This document shows, piece by piece, positions 45,372 to 55,761 of a stretch of DNA of 64,000 nt. How positions within the stretch are numbered: position 1 is the first letter of the stretch; the number at the start of each line of letters is the position of its first letter. The translations under genes were made by a program, and so were the position numbers. Under the pieces are notes generated by a model. That model was not told the DNA's origin. It ran no database searches and was given only the letters and a program-made list of their open reading frames with translations. Origin of the DNA: Roseiarcus sp963753135 (GTDB taxonomy: Bacteria > Pseudomonadota > Alphaproteobacteria > Rhizobiales > Beijerinckiaceae); contig CAVWBA010000001.1 of NCBI GenBank assembly GCA_963753135.1, forward strand, positions 682,001 to 746,000, in the 5' to 3' direction.

Positions 45372-46444
45372 GGCAGCAGACTCAACGTGCGCCGCTCGTG
45401 GGCCGAGAGAGCCGCAGTGTCGACGATGCGCTGAGCGGTGCGACACAACGCAGGATCCAGAGGCCCCTCGAACGGCAGATCACGCTCCTTGCAGTGAAGC
45501 ACGTATTCGACCGGCTTGCGGAACGGCGCCTTGAGTTCGTCAACCGGGACTTGGCGGATGGCCGGACTGGCGCGGGTCTGCACCCCCACATGCGCCTCGT
45601 AGTCATAGCTCGAAATTGTGCCCTCCGAACCGACAATGACAAAACCGCATTTGGGCTGCGGCTGCGTCGTCCAGGGATCGGTGAAGGTTCCCCAGCGCGT
45701 CTCGAGTTTCGATAAGCCCCGCGCGTAACGGCAAATGGTGATCGAATGCTCGTCGACTTCGAGCCCCTGCGGCTGATCGACCACAGCGGTCACCTCGATC
45801 GGCGCCTCGCCGTTCATGAACCATGTCCCGAGCGTCGCTCCATAGCCGAGATAGTCGAGCAGGCTGCCCCCGCCCGCGGCCTTGCTGTACCACCACGACG
45901 TCGGCTTCTCGCGCTTGACCTCCTCATCCGACACGACGATTTTGTCGGCGCGGTGATAAAGCGGGCCGCGGTTGCCGTCGTAGAAGTGAACCTCGATCAC
46001 GTCGCCGATGACGCCTTCGTCGATCAGCCGCTTGGTCGTCACATGCGACGGATACCAGCGCAAAGGCCAGTTGACGGCGAGCCGCACCCCCGACTTTTTG
46101 ACCGCCGCCAGGATGCGGTCGGCGTCGGCGAGCGAAGCGGCGAACGGCTTTTCCAAGAGGATGTCGACGCCGAGCGCAGCGACCTCCTCGACCACGTCCG
46201 CATGCCGGGCGGTCGCGGGACAGAGGATGGCGAGATCGGGATGCGCCTCCCGCACGCATTGCGCGATGTCGTGATAAACGCGGTCGTTGGAAATGGAGAA
46301 GTTGGCAATTGCGTCCGCCATTCTCGCCTTGTCGTTGTCCCATACCCCAGTGATCTCGGCGCTGGGGTGTTCGTAGACCTCGCGCAAGAGGTCGCCCATA
46401 TGCGCGTGCTCGAAGCTCAAGCCGACGATCCGCCATTTGCGCAT
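45368..46444 (-). CDS. Gfo/Idh/MocA-family oxidoreductase with unusual nucleotide loop
   Basis: A 358-residue protein. The expected GxGxxG is replaced by IVGLSFEHAHMGDLL, so NAD binding may be altered. The EKP motif (ILLEKPFAASL) with its Lys is intact, as are NWPLRWYPSHVTTKRLIDEGVIG and the WWYSKAAGGGSLLDYLGYGATLG stretch typical of MocA-like C-terminal domains. It overlaps the next gene by 4 bases and follows the RpiR regulator by 45. Substrate is unknown; dehydrogenases with such a loop can instead be lyases or isomerases acting on 3-keto sugars (inference). Confidence 0.85.
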   Translation of the reverse strand: MRKWRIVGLSFEHAHMGDLLREVYEHPSAEITGVWDNDKARMADAIANFSISNDRVYHDIAQCVREAHPDLAILCPATARHADVVEEVAALGVDILLEKPFAASLADADRILAAVKKSGVRLAVNWPLRWYPSHVTTKRLIDEGVIGDVIEVHFYDGNRGPLYHRADKIVVSDEEVKREKPTSWWYSKAAGGGSLLDYLGYGATLGTWFMNGEAPIEVTAVVDQPQGLEVDEHSITICRYARGLSKLETRWGTFTDPWTTQPQPKCGFVIVGSEGTISSYDYEAHVGVQTRASPAIRQVPVDELKAPFRKPVEYVLHCKERDLPFEGPLDPALCRTAQRIVDTAALSAHERRTLSLLP

Positions 46445-46489
46445 TTCAAATCCTCCCGAAAGGCGGCGCGACTGCGCCGATCAATCGTC

Positions 46490-47437
46490 TCACGGCTTCC
46501 GGGCTTGTGGGACCGGGCCCAACCCGGCAAGGTCCGACATATCGCGACCGCGTACGACCGCTTCGCTGCGCCGCTGCTCGACGCGCAGCACCAGCGCCAT
46601 CGCTACCGCAAGCGTCGCCGAAAGCGACTTGAATCCGGAGAAGCTCTCCTCGATCACCTCGACATAGGCCTTTGAAACCGGGACCAGCGGGCTGAAGGCG
46701 CTGTCGGTCAGCGATACGATCGGAACGCCGCGCTGCGCAGCGGACGCGGCCAACTCGGGGGTGATCGAATTGTAAGGGGTAAAGCTGATGGCGAGAACTG
46801 CGTCAGAGGTCGACGCGCAGCGCAGGAGCTCGAACGCGGTCGAGCCGACATTGTCGAGCGCAAGGTTGCGCACGCCAAGATTGGCGAGCGCGAGCGAGAC
46901 ATAGCTGACCAGCGAGAAAGCGCGCTTGGAGCCGATGATGTAGATCAGGTCGGCGGCCGCCAGCGTTTCGCTCATGATCTCGAACTGGGTTAGGTCGAGC
47001 CGGTCGCGCACGCCAGCGAGCGCCGCCGTGGACGAGCCGATGAATCCGTCGACTAGACGCGCCGCCTCGCTGCTCGAGGCGCTTTCCCAACGATCGCGGC
47101 TCCGGCCTCCATCCGCGAGATGGGCCTTGAACACGTCTTGCAGATCGGAAAAACCCGAATAGCCAAACGCTTGCGCGAACCGCACCAGGGTCGAGGGCTG
47201 GACGCCGGCTTCCAAGGCGACGCTGGTTACTGTGCCCAGCGCCACGGCGGTCGGATGCTGCCAGAGATGGATCGCGACCTGGCGAAGCTTCTTCGGAAGC
47301 CGGGCCGTTCCCGACGACAGCACCGCCCGCAGTTCCTCATAGCTGCCCGGCCGCGAGTAGCCGAGCGCCGCGCCGACGTCGGCGTCGGCGACCACGTCGG
47401 CGCGATCGGTCCCTTCGACGGGTTTTCGGCTAACCAT
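46490..47437 (-). CDS. MurR/RpiR-family transcriptional regulator
   Basis: A 315-residue regulator: N-terminal helix-turn-helix of the RpiR type (about residues 25-90, ...GTVTSVALEAGVQPSTLVRFAQAFGYSGF) and a C-terminal SIS sugar-phosphate-binding domain (DLIYIIGSKRAFSLVSYVSLAL, ISFTPYNSITPELAASAAQRGVPI in pieces). Start at 47437 (MVSRKPVEG); the frame is open to 47605 through the neighbouring gene. It overlaps the preceding oxidoreductase gene by 8 bases. It very likely controls the surrounding sugar genes in response to a phosphorylated sugar. Confidence 0.88.
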   Translation of the reverse strand: MVSRKPVEGTDRADVVADADVGAALGYSRPGSYEELRAVLSSGTARLPKKLRQVAIHLWQHPTAVALGTVTSVALEAGVQPSTLVRFAQAFGYSGFSDLQDVFKAHLADGGRSRDRWESASSSEAARLVDGFIGSSTAALAGVRDRLDLTQFEIMSETLAAADLIYIIGSKRAFSLVSYVSLALANLGVRNLALDNVGSTAFELLRCASTSDAVLAISFTPYNSITPELAASAAQRGVPIVSLTDSAFSPLVPVSKAYVEVIEESFSGFKSLSATLAVAMALVLRVEQRRSEAVVRGRDMSDLAGLGPVPQARKP

Positions 47438-48911
47438 CGCGAAGGCGTTCCGCGAGATAGGCGCGCGCATCGCCGCCCAGCAGACCATGCAGATCCCGCG
47501 CGATCGGATCAACCACCTGCGGGCGCGCCATGTCTCGGCCGAAAATGGACGTGACGGCGAGAACGGCTCTAGCGAGTTCGGGCCAGTCGGCGTTCTTTTC
47601 GCCAATCGCGATGACGGTCTCCGCGTAAGGGTCTGACGGCGTCCAGCGCGCGCCGAAGCGGCGAGCGCCGCTCAAAGCATAGGCGATCCAACTCGCGACC
47701 GCGAGGGTGAGCAAGCCCGCAGGCTGGCCCGCCGCGAGGCGCTCGCGCAACGGATCGACGAGACGCTGGACAATCTTCTGCGATCCATCCGTGCCGATCT
47801 GATGACATCGATGGCGAATGGCGGTGTTGCGGATACGCGCCATCGACTGATCGATATACGAAGCGGCCTCCATCCCCGCGAGCTTTGGAAGCGTAGTCGA
47901 AGTTTCCTGCTCGAGCATCTTGCGCGTAAGCGCGGCAAGGACGGAATCGGCCGCAGCCTGATAGGTGAACGCGTGGCCGACGAGCGCGCCTTGATGGGCG
48001 AGCGTCGATTGCGCGGCGTTGAGCACACGCATCTTGATCTGCTCGTAGGGCTTCGCGTCGGCGACGAACGTCGCCCCGGCGAGGTCCAGCGGCGGTCGAT
48101 TCTCCGCGAACCTGTCTTCAATGACCCATTGCCGGAATGGCTCGCCGACGACCGCCGCAGGGTCGCGCGCGCCGAGCGCTTCGGCGACTTGGTCGACGTC
48201 TTCGGGCGCCGTCGCCGGCACGATCCGGTCGACCATCGTCGATGGAAACGTGACCCGGTCCTCGATAAAGCGCCTCAGCTCCGCCGATCGCGAAGCCGCA
48301 AACTTGAGCATCGCCGCGCCAAGCCGCGCGCCGTTTGAGGGGACGTTGTCGCAGCTGATCAGCGTCAGGGGGGCTTCCGCAGTCCGCCGTCGATCGAGCG
48401 CAAGCGCGAGCAGGCCAAGGAGGGTGCGCGGCGGGAAGCCGCCTTCAAGGTCCGCGCGCAGCGCCGGATTGTCGAGATCGAGCGCGCCCGTCGACGGCGT
48501 CAGGCAATAGCCTTTTTCGGTCACGGTGATCGTGGCGACGGAAATCTTTGGGTCCCCGAGCGCGGCAACAGCGGCTTCGGCGCTCGCCCCGTCCGCAACG
48601 TCGATAACCTGCCGCAGCGCGCCGATGATCCGGGTCTCGGCGCGGTCGTCTTGCCTCAGCGTGCGCGAATAGAGGCAGTCCTGCGGGACCAGGAGATCTG
48701 TAAGATTCGGCGCCGTGAGATTCACGCCGAGCACCCCCCATCGACCGAAGCGAGCCTCGAGCATGTCGTCGATAAATTCGGCTTGGTGACAGCGATGAAA
48801 AGCGCCGACGCCGATATGCGCCATGCCGATCTTCAAACTCTCGCGAGCATATTGCGGCTGGCGCACCGATTGCGGCAGCTCCGGCAAAACGGAGCGAGAC
48901 AGGCGTCGCAT
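47430..48911 (-). CDS. Mannitol dehydrogenase-family protein (fructuronate reductase-like)
   Basis: A 493-residue polyol/uronate oxidoreductase of the long-chain mannitol dehydrogenase family (UxuB, UxaB, MtlD relatives). Rossmann start IGVGAFHRCHQAEFIDD, then GVNLTAPNLTDLL, ISCDNVPSNGARL, FPSTMVDRIVPAT and the catalytic-type KMRVLNAAQSTLAHQG with its Lys. It interconverts a keto sugar or keto-uronate and a polyol or aldonate with NAD(H). The ATG at 48911 lies 10 bases after the stop of the preceding SDR gene. The exact substrate is not predictable by eye. Confidence 0.88.
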   Translation of the reverse strand: MRRLSRSVLPELPQSVRQPQYARESLKIGMAHIGVGAFHRCHQAEFIDDMLEARFGRWGVLGVNLTAPNLTDLLVPQDCLYSRTLRQDDRAETRIIGALRQVIDVADGASAEAAVAALGDPKISVATITVTEKGYCLTPSTGALDLDNPALRADLEGGFPPRTLLGLLALALDRRRTAEAPLTLISCDNVPSNGARLGAAMLKFAASRSAELRRFIEDRVTFPSTMVDRIVPATAPEDVDQVAEALGARDPAAVVGEPFRQWVIEDRFAENRPPLDLAGATFVADAKPYEQIKMRVLNAAQSTLAHQGALVGHAFTYQAAADSVLAALTRKMLEQETSTTLPKLAGMEAASYIDQSMARIRNTAIRHRCHQIGTDGSQKIVQRLVDPLRERLAAGQPAGLLTLAVASWIAYALSGARRFGARWTPSDPYAETVIAIGEKNADWPELARAVLAVTSIFGRDMARPQVVDPIARDLHGLLGGDARAYLAERLRDG

Positions 48912-48921
48912 CGCCCAGCCC

Positions 48922-49692
48922 TCAGTCCAGTCCGCCAAAGACGTTCTGCGTATAATCGATCAGCGCGCCGGACATCGGCTCCGAGGCGTCGGAGAGAAGG
49001 AACAGAGAGAGCCGCGCGACGTCGTCCGGGTTCAGCAAGCGCCCGAAGGGCATGCTTGCTGCGGCCTTGGCCAGCCATTCCTCGCCTTTGCCGAGCGTGA
49101 CCGCCTGCATGTGCCGCTCCGCGGGGGTGTCGACCCATCCGAGAATGACGCCATTGACCCGGATGCGATCGAAGCGATGCGCGTGCGCGGTGTTCTTGGT
49201 CAGCCCGGCCAACGCCGATTTGGAGGAGGCGTAAACCGCAAGCTCGGGCGCTCCGCCGCGCGCGTGCACGGAAAGGATATTGACGATCGAACCCGGCGCC
49301 CCGCGTGCGCGCAGGTGATTGACCAGCCTTTGCATGAGAAAGAACGGCGCTCGCGCATTGACCGCGAAGAGCCGGTCCCAGAATTTCACGTCCGCTTCGG
49401 CGAGCGATCCCCTGTCTGTCAGGGCGGCGGAGTTCACCAACCCATCGACGTGGCCGAACCGCTTGAGTGCTGCGTCGAAGATCAAATCCGGCGCATTCGC
49501 GTGTTCGAGATCCGCCGCCACGAACAGGGCGGGCGCCCCGCTGCGCTCGACCTTCACCGCCGCGGCCGCGCCCTTGTCCGCGTCCCTTCCCGTCACCACG
49601 AGACCTTCGGCGCCGGCGCGCGCGATCGCCTGAGCAATGGCCAAGCCCACGCCCTGCGTCGACCCGGTGACCACGACCGCCCGCCCTTTCAC
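48922..49692 (-). CDS. SDR-family oxidoreductase
   Basis: A 256-residue classical short-chain dehydrogenase. VVVTGSTQGVGLAIAQAIARAG binds the cofactor, NSAALTDRG replaces the usual NNAG, catalytic Ser in NILSVHARGG and Tyr/Lys in YASSKSALAG. First gene of the minus-strand unit SDR / mannitol dehydrogenase-like / RpiR / two Gfo-Idh genes, divergent from the isomerase/ABC unit. Likely oxidises a sugar hydroxyl. Confidence 0.88.
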   Translation of the reverse strand: MKGRAVVVTGSTQGVGLAIAQAIARAGAEGLVVTGRDADKGAAAAVKVERSGAPALFVAADLEHANAPDLIFDAALKRFGHVDGLVNSAALTDRGSLAEADVKFWDRLFAVNARAPFFLMQRLVNHLRARGAPGSIVNILSVHARGGAPELAVYASSKSALAGLTKNTAHAHRFDRIRVNGVILGWVDTPAERHMQAVTLGKGEEWLAKAAASMPFGRLLNPDDVARLSLFLLSDASEPMSGALIDYTQNVFGGLD

Positions 49693-49735
49693 GCACGCCT
49701 CCCTGCAGAATCTTCAGTTGTGGCAATTTTGGATC

Positions 49736-49767
49736 AGAAATTCTAATTGTCAAATTTTGGAAATTTC
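49736..49767. promoter_or_regulatory. Candidate operator in the divergent sugar-operon promoter region
   Basis: AGAAATTCT (49736-49744) and the perfect palindrome GAAATTTC (49760-49767) lie 24 bases apart in an AT-rich stretch between the divergent SDR and isomerase genes; AATTTT repeats continue to about 49820. GAAATT-type half-sites are plausible for the RpiR regulator encoded four genes away. Assignment is inference. Confidence 0.35.
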
Positions 49768-49892
49768 AACGCCTGCTCGTGGCCACGATAAGCAGAGCGG
49801 AATTGACAGATAGAATTTTTTTGCCAAAATCGTCGCCACCGCATAATAATTCGCCCTCAAAGGGCAGCGTCAGCCGCAAAGGGAGAAAACGA

Positions 49893-50951
49893 ATGCGAAC
49901 CATTAAGGGCCCGGGCTTGTTTCTGGCTCAGTTCGCAACCGACAGCCCGCCCCATAACACCCTCGTCGGGATCGCGAAATGGGCTAAGGATTACGGATAC
50001 AAAGCTATTCAGATCCCGACCTGGGACAGCCGCTTTTTCGATCTTGATCGCGCCTACGACAGTGAGGCCTATTGCGATGAGATCAGGGGAAAGCTAGCAG
50101 ACATCGGCATCGCGGTCAGCGAGCTTTCCACGCATTTTCAGGGCCAGATGGTTTCCGTCCATCCGGCCTATGACGCGATGTTTGACGGACAATGCCCGGC
50201 CGCCGTGCGCGGCAACCCTGAAAAGAGGCGCCTTTGGGCCGCGGACCAAGTGCGCAAGGCGGCGCGCGTTTCACGCCGTTTTGGCCTGACCGAACATGTG
50301 ACCTTCACCGGCGCCCTCGCCTGGCCCTACTTCTACCCCTATCCGCAGCGGCCGGCCGGGCTGATCGAGGAATGCTTCGCCGAGCAGGGCCGCCGCTGGA
50401 AGCCGATCCTGGACGTCTTCGATGAGAATGGCGTCGACCTCTGCTTTGAGATTCACCCCAGCGAAGACGTGTTCGACGGCGATACGTTCGACATGTTTCT
50501 CGATGCGGTCGGCGGCCACAAGCGCTGCAACATCAATTACGACGCCAGCCACTTCATCAAGCAATGCATGGACTATCTCGGCTTCATCGACGCCTATCAC
50601 GATCGCATCAAAATGTTCCACGTCAAGGACGCCGAGTTCAACCCGACCGCGAAACAGGGCGTCTATGGCGGCTATAAAGGCTGGCTCGAGCGCGCCGGGC
50701 GTGACCGCTCGCTGGGCGATGGTCAGGTCAATTTCAAGGGCATTTTCTCGAAGCTCGCGGCCTACGATTTCGACGGCTGGGCGGTGTACGAGTGGGAATG
50801 CTGTCTGCAGCATCCAGAGGTCGCGGCGCGCGAGGGCGCCAAGTTTATCGCCAATCACATCATCGAGGTGACGGACCGCGTGTTCGACGACTTCGCCAAG
50901 ACCGGCGCGGATCGCGCGACAAATCTCGAGCTGCTCGGCATCAAGGGCTGA
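49893..50951 (+). CDS. Sugar phosphate isomerase/epimerase-like TIM barrel
   Basis: A 352-residue protein of the AP_endonuc_2/xylose-isomerase-like superfamily (as IolE, IolI). Start at 49893 (MRTIKGPGLFLAQFA) with AAAGGGAGAAAACG; the in-frame ATG at 49779 is too far upstream. Metal-binding-type residues follow the usual order: Glu in LCFEIHPSED, Asp and His in NYDASHFIKQ, His in KMFHVKDAEF, Glu in VYEWECCLQHP. Family members isomerise sugars, dehydrate inosose or cleave 3-keto-glycosides. First gene of a plus-strand unit with an oxidoreductase (4 bases on) and a sugar importer. Confidence 0.88.
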   Translation: MRTIKGPGLFLAQFATDSPPHNTLVGIAKWAKDYGYKAIQIPTWDSRFFDLDRAYDSEAYCDEIRGKLADIGIAVSELSTHFQGQMVSVHPAYDAMFDGQCPAAVRGNPEKRRLWAADQVRKAARVSRRFGLTEHVTFTGALAWPYFYPYPQRPAGLIEECFAEQGRRWKPILDVFDENGVDLCFEIHPSEDVFDGDTFDMFLDAVGGHKRCNINYDASHFIKQCMDYLGFIDAYHDRIKMFHVKDAEFNPTAKQGVYGGYKGWLERAGRDRSLGDGQVNFKGIFSKLAAYDFDGWAVYEWECCLQHPEVAAREGAKFIANHIIEVTDRVFDDFAKTGADRATNLELLGIKG

Positions 50952-50955
50952 GCCG

Positions 50956-52140
50956 ATGGTTCACGCGACCGCTGTCGAGGGGCTTAAAGGAGGTCAGTTG
51001 CGCGTCGGCATGGTCGGCGGCGGCCGCAACGCCTTCATCGGCGCGGTTCATCGCATGGCCATGCGGCTCGACGATCTGATCGAGCTGAAAGCCGGCGCCC
51101 TGTCCTCGGACGCCGAAAACGCGCGCGCGTCAGGCGCCGACCTTGGGCTTGCGCCGGAGCGGACGTACTCGGACTATCGCGAAATGGCGGTTCGCGAGGC
51201 AGCGCGCCCGGACGGCGTCGAGGCCGTCGTCATCGTCACCCCGAACCATCTGCACTTCCCGGTCGCGAAGGCGTTTCTCGAGGCGGGAATCGACGTCATC
51301 TGCGACAAGCCTTTGTCGACCACGCTCGCCGAGGCGTCGGAACTTGTCGCGCTCACCCGCGCGAAGGGACTCATTTTTGCGGTGACCCTCAACAACACCG
51401 GCTATCCGATGGTGCGCCAGGCGCGCGAAATGATCGAAGCGAGCGAGATTGGCGACATCCGAGTCGTCCACGCGGCCTATGTTCAGGATTGGCTCACTCT
51501 GCCGATCGACGCCGACGGACACAAACAGGCGGAATGGCGAACCGATCCTTCTCGCGCGGGCGCTTCCGCATGTCTCGCCGACATCGGCGTCCATGCGCAC
51601 AGTCTGGCTTTGTTCGTGACCGGGCTCCAGCTCGACGCCGTCTCGGCGGATCTCACGACCTTCGTGCCGGGCCGCCGGCTCGACGACAACGCTCACGTGC
51701 TGATGCGGTTTCAAGGCGGGGCGCGAGGCGTGCTGGCGGCGAGCCAGGTCGCGGTCGGCAATCTCAACAACCTAAGTCTTAAGGTCTACGGTTCGCGGGC
51801 CGGGCTCGAATGGGCGGGCGAGGAGCCGGAAACGCTCCGGTTCACGCCTTATGGCGAGCCGTCGCGGATTCTGCGGCGCGGCGGCCCGGGAAACACCTCG
51901 CTCGCCGTCGAAGGCTCGCGCATGCCGGGCGGCCATCCCGAAGGCTATGTCGAGGGCTTCGCCAATCTCTATCGCGGCGCGGCGGAACTGATTTCGGCTC
52001 GCCGCGCCGGGCGCATGCCTGAAAAGAGCGCGAAACTCACCCCGAACGTGCTGGACGGCGCGCGGGGCGTTGCGTTTATTGAAGCAGCGGTCAGGTCCAG
52101 CCAGAAGGATGGCGCATGGACATCCGCCCGCTTCGATTGA
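50956..52140 (+). CDS. Gfo/Idh/MocA-family oxidoreductase
   Basis: A 394-residue sugar/cyclitol dehydrogenase. GMVGGGRNAFIGAVHRMAM is the Rossmann loop, the family Lys is in VICDKPLSTTLAEA, and TLNNTGYPMVRQAREMIEASEIG and CLADIGVHAHSLALFVTG (with the conserved His) make up the substrate side. AGGAGG occurs inside codons 13-15, so a shorter start cannot be fully excluded, but the ATG at 50956 follows the isomerase stop by 4 bases. Third enzyme of this family within 8 kb, which points to a multistep oxidation pathway. Confidence 0.88.
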   Translation: MVHATAVEGLKGGQLRVGMVGGGRNAFIGAVHRMAMRLDDLIELKAGALSSDAENARASGADLGLAPERTYSDYREMAVREAARPDGVEAVVIVTPNHLHFPVAKAFLEAGIDVICDKPLSTTLAEASELVALTRAKGLIFAVTLNNTGYPMVRQAREMIEASEIGDIRVVHAAYVQDWLTLPIDADGHKQAEWRTDPSRAGASACLADIGVHAHSLALFVTGLQLDAVSADLTTFVPGRRLDDNAHVLMRFQGGARGVLAASQVAVGNLNNLSLKVYGSRAGLEWAGEEPETLRFTPYGEPSRILRRGGPGNTSLAVEGSRMPGGHPEGYVEGFANLYRGAAELISARRAGRMPEKSAKLTPNVLDGARGVAFIEAAVRSSQKDGAWTSARFD

Positions 52141-52194
52141 GCGGATCGAGCGAATGCGCTAGACCGTCTTACTCATGTTGAATGGGAGGAAGCA

Positions 52195-53208
52195 ATGAAA
52201 CTGACTTGGGTTCTAGGCAGCGTCTCGCTCGCCGCGCTGGCGATGGTAGGCGGAGCGCACGCGGCGGATAAATATGTCGTCGGCGTCTCCAATACGCTGA
52301 TCGGCAACGGCTGGCGCGAAGAGATGATCTGCTCGATCAAGGCCGAGGCGCTGGCGTCAGGCAAGGTCTCGAAGGTGATCGTCGCCAATCGCAATGGCGG
52401 CCCGTCGGAGCAGATCGCGGACATCCGCAATCTCATTTCAGCTGGCGCGAACATCATCATCATCAACCCCTCCGATCGCGAAGCGCTGAACCCTGTCATC
52501 AAGCAGGCGGCGGACAAGGGGATCGTGGTGGTAGCGGTCGACCAGGCGGTTTCAGCCCCGGAGGCCTATGTCCTGACCAACGACCAGGTCGAATACGCCA
52601 AGCTCGGCGCCAAATGGCTGTTCGACAAACTGGGCGGCAAGGGCTCAGTCGTGGAGATGCGCGGCATTGACGGGGTTCCCGCGGACGCCGACCGCCATGA
52701 GGGCTTCACCGAGGTCGCCAAGAACTACCCCGGCATCAAGGTTACGTCCGTGTTCTCGGGCTGGGCGCTCGACAAGACGGCGCAGGAGACGAAGAACCTG
52801 CTGGCCTCCGGCAAGCCGATCGACGGCGTCTGGACGTCGGGCATCGATTCGACCGTGGTGGACGCTTACAAGACCGCAGGCAAGCCCTATGTGCCGGTGG
52901 TCGGCGCGGACAACAACGGCTTCATCGGCCAGCTCATCGACCAGAAAGACAAGGGACTGTCTGGCGCGGCGGTCAGCAACCCGCCGGCCGTCGGCGCCGC
53001 AGGCTTGAGCCTCGCGCTCGACGTCCTGGCCAAGAAGGATGAGCCGCACCTGGTCAAGGTCACTCCGACTGTCTGGGACAATGGGGAGGGCATCGACAAG
53101 CTCAAGGCCGCGTACAATCCGAAGCTCGACCCCTATTTCAGCGTCGCCACGGTGCCCCCCTATACGCATTACACGCCCGAGCAGCTGATCGCTTGCAAAG
53201 GCCCATGA
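52195..53208 (+). CDS. Sugar ABC transporter substrate-binding protein
   Basis: A 337-residue periplasmic binding protein of the RbsB (type 1) kind. Signal peptide MKLTWVLGSVSLAALAMVGG ending AHA; mature start ADKYVVGVSNTLIGNG. Landmarks: IRNLISAGANIIIINPSDREAL in segments, KGIVVVAVDQAV, GSVVEMRGIDGVPADADRHEGF and WTSGIDSTVVDAYK. GGGAGGAAGC precedes the ATG. It ends 26 bases before a strong terminator, so it is made in excess over the membrane subunits. Confidence 0.92.
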   Translation: MKLTWVLGSVSLAALAMVGGAHAADKYVVGVSNTLIGNGWREEMICSIKAEALASGKVSKVIVANRNGGPSEQIADIRNLISAGANIIIINPSDREALNPVIKQAADKGIVVVAVDQAVSAPEAYVLTNDQVEYAKLGAKWLFDKLGGKGSVVEMRGIDGVPADADRHEGFTEVAKNYPGIKVTSVFSGWALDKTAQETKNLLASGKPIDGVWTSGIDSTVVDAYKTAGKPYVPVVGADNNGFIGQLIDQKDKGLSGAAVSNPPAVGAAGLSLALDVLAKKDEPHLVKVTPTVWDNGEGIDKLKAAYNPKLDPYFSVATVPPYTHYTPEQLIACKGP

Positions 53209-53234
53209 ACTTAAGCTGAATAGCCGAACGTGAC

Positions 53235-53263
53235 GCCGGCGGCTGAAGCCGCCGGCCTTTTTT
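53235..53263 (+). terminator. Intrinsic terminator/attenuator after the binding-protein gene
   Basis: GCCGGCGGC (53235-53243), loop TGAA, GCCGCCGGC (53248-53256), then CTTTTTT. A perfect 9-bp GC stem plus six Ts. It sits inside the importer operon, 12 bases before the ATPase ATG, so most transcripts should stop here. Confidence 0.85.
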
Positions 53264-53275
53264 GGACAACGCCGT

Positions 53276-54774
<1,499 letters not shown>

Positions 54775-54778
<4 letters not shown>

Positions 54779-55761
54779 CTGACGCCGCCCTTCGAGACAG
54801 CGGTCTTTCCTTGCGGAGGCTGACGCGCTTCGGCCGGCTTCTCGGCATGCCGCTCCTGCTCGCCGCGGCGATGGCCGCGACAGTCGCGATCCATCCTGAT
54901 TTTGGCTCGTTCGAGATCCAGTCCTTGGCGCTCGGCGCTCTGCCGCTCGCGCTTGCCGCCGCCGCCCAGGCGATCGTCGTCATCAGCGGCGGCATCGACC
55001 TCTCGATCGGCTCGATGATCGCTGTGTCGAACGTCCTCTCCGCGAGCCTGATGCAGCACGCCACTTTCGGCCAGTCGCTCGCCCTCTCGATCCTCGTATT
55101 GGCCGCTGGAGCCGCCCAGGGATTGCTGAACGGCCTCGTCGTCGCCTTCTCGCGCATTCCCGACGTTGTCGCGACGCTGACCACCGGCTTCATTTGGGGC
55201 GGCGTGGCGTTGCTCATCCTCGAGCGCCCGGGAGGAGGCGCGCCGGCCGCCTATCTCAACATCGCCGCGGGCGCGGACTTCGGGCCTTGGGCGCCAAACG
55301 CGCTTGTCGTGCTGGTCGTGGCTGTCGCGCTCATCTGGCTGCCGATCAAGCTCAGCCGCATCGGCTTGCTCATCTATGCCGCCGGCAGCGATCCGGTCGC
55401 TGCGTTTCGGAGCGGCGTCGACGTCATGAGAGCGCGCACGATCGCCTATGTGTTCAGCGGCATTGCCTGCGCGGTCGGCGGCATGGCGCTCACCATGACA
55501 ACGGGAATCGGCGCTCCGTTGGCGGGCGCCTACTACACGCTGAGCAGCGTCGCGGCAATTGTGATCGGCGGCGTCAGCCTTGCGGGCGGCCGGGGCGGAA
55601 TGGTCGGGCCCGTCATTGCGGCGATTCTGCTGACGCTTGCGCCGATGGACCTGGTGTTCCTCGGCATCGACCCGAATTACGGCCAGGTCATCCAGGGCAC
55701 GCTGATCGTGCTGGTGGTGATGATCGCCGGCGCCTTCACCTATCTCAATGAGCGCAAATGA
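54775..55761 (+). CDS. Sugar ABC transporter permease (RbsC-like), first
   Basis: A 328-residue membrane protein with 8-10 helices of the BPD_transp_2 family. IVVISGGIDLSIGSMIAVSNVL is the typical GGIDLS motif, then VVATLTTGFIWGG and the cytoplasmic loop AAGSDPVAAFRSGVDVMRAR. VIGGVSLAGGRGGMVG near residue 265. The start overlaps the ATPase stop (ATGA). It pairs with a second, different permease directly downstream, so the channel is probably a heterodimer. Confidence 0.92.
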
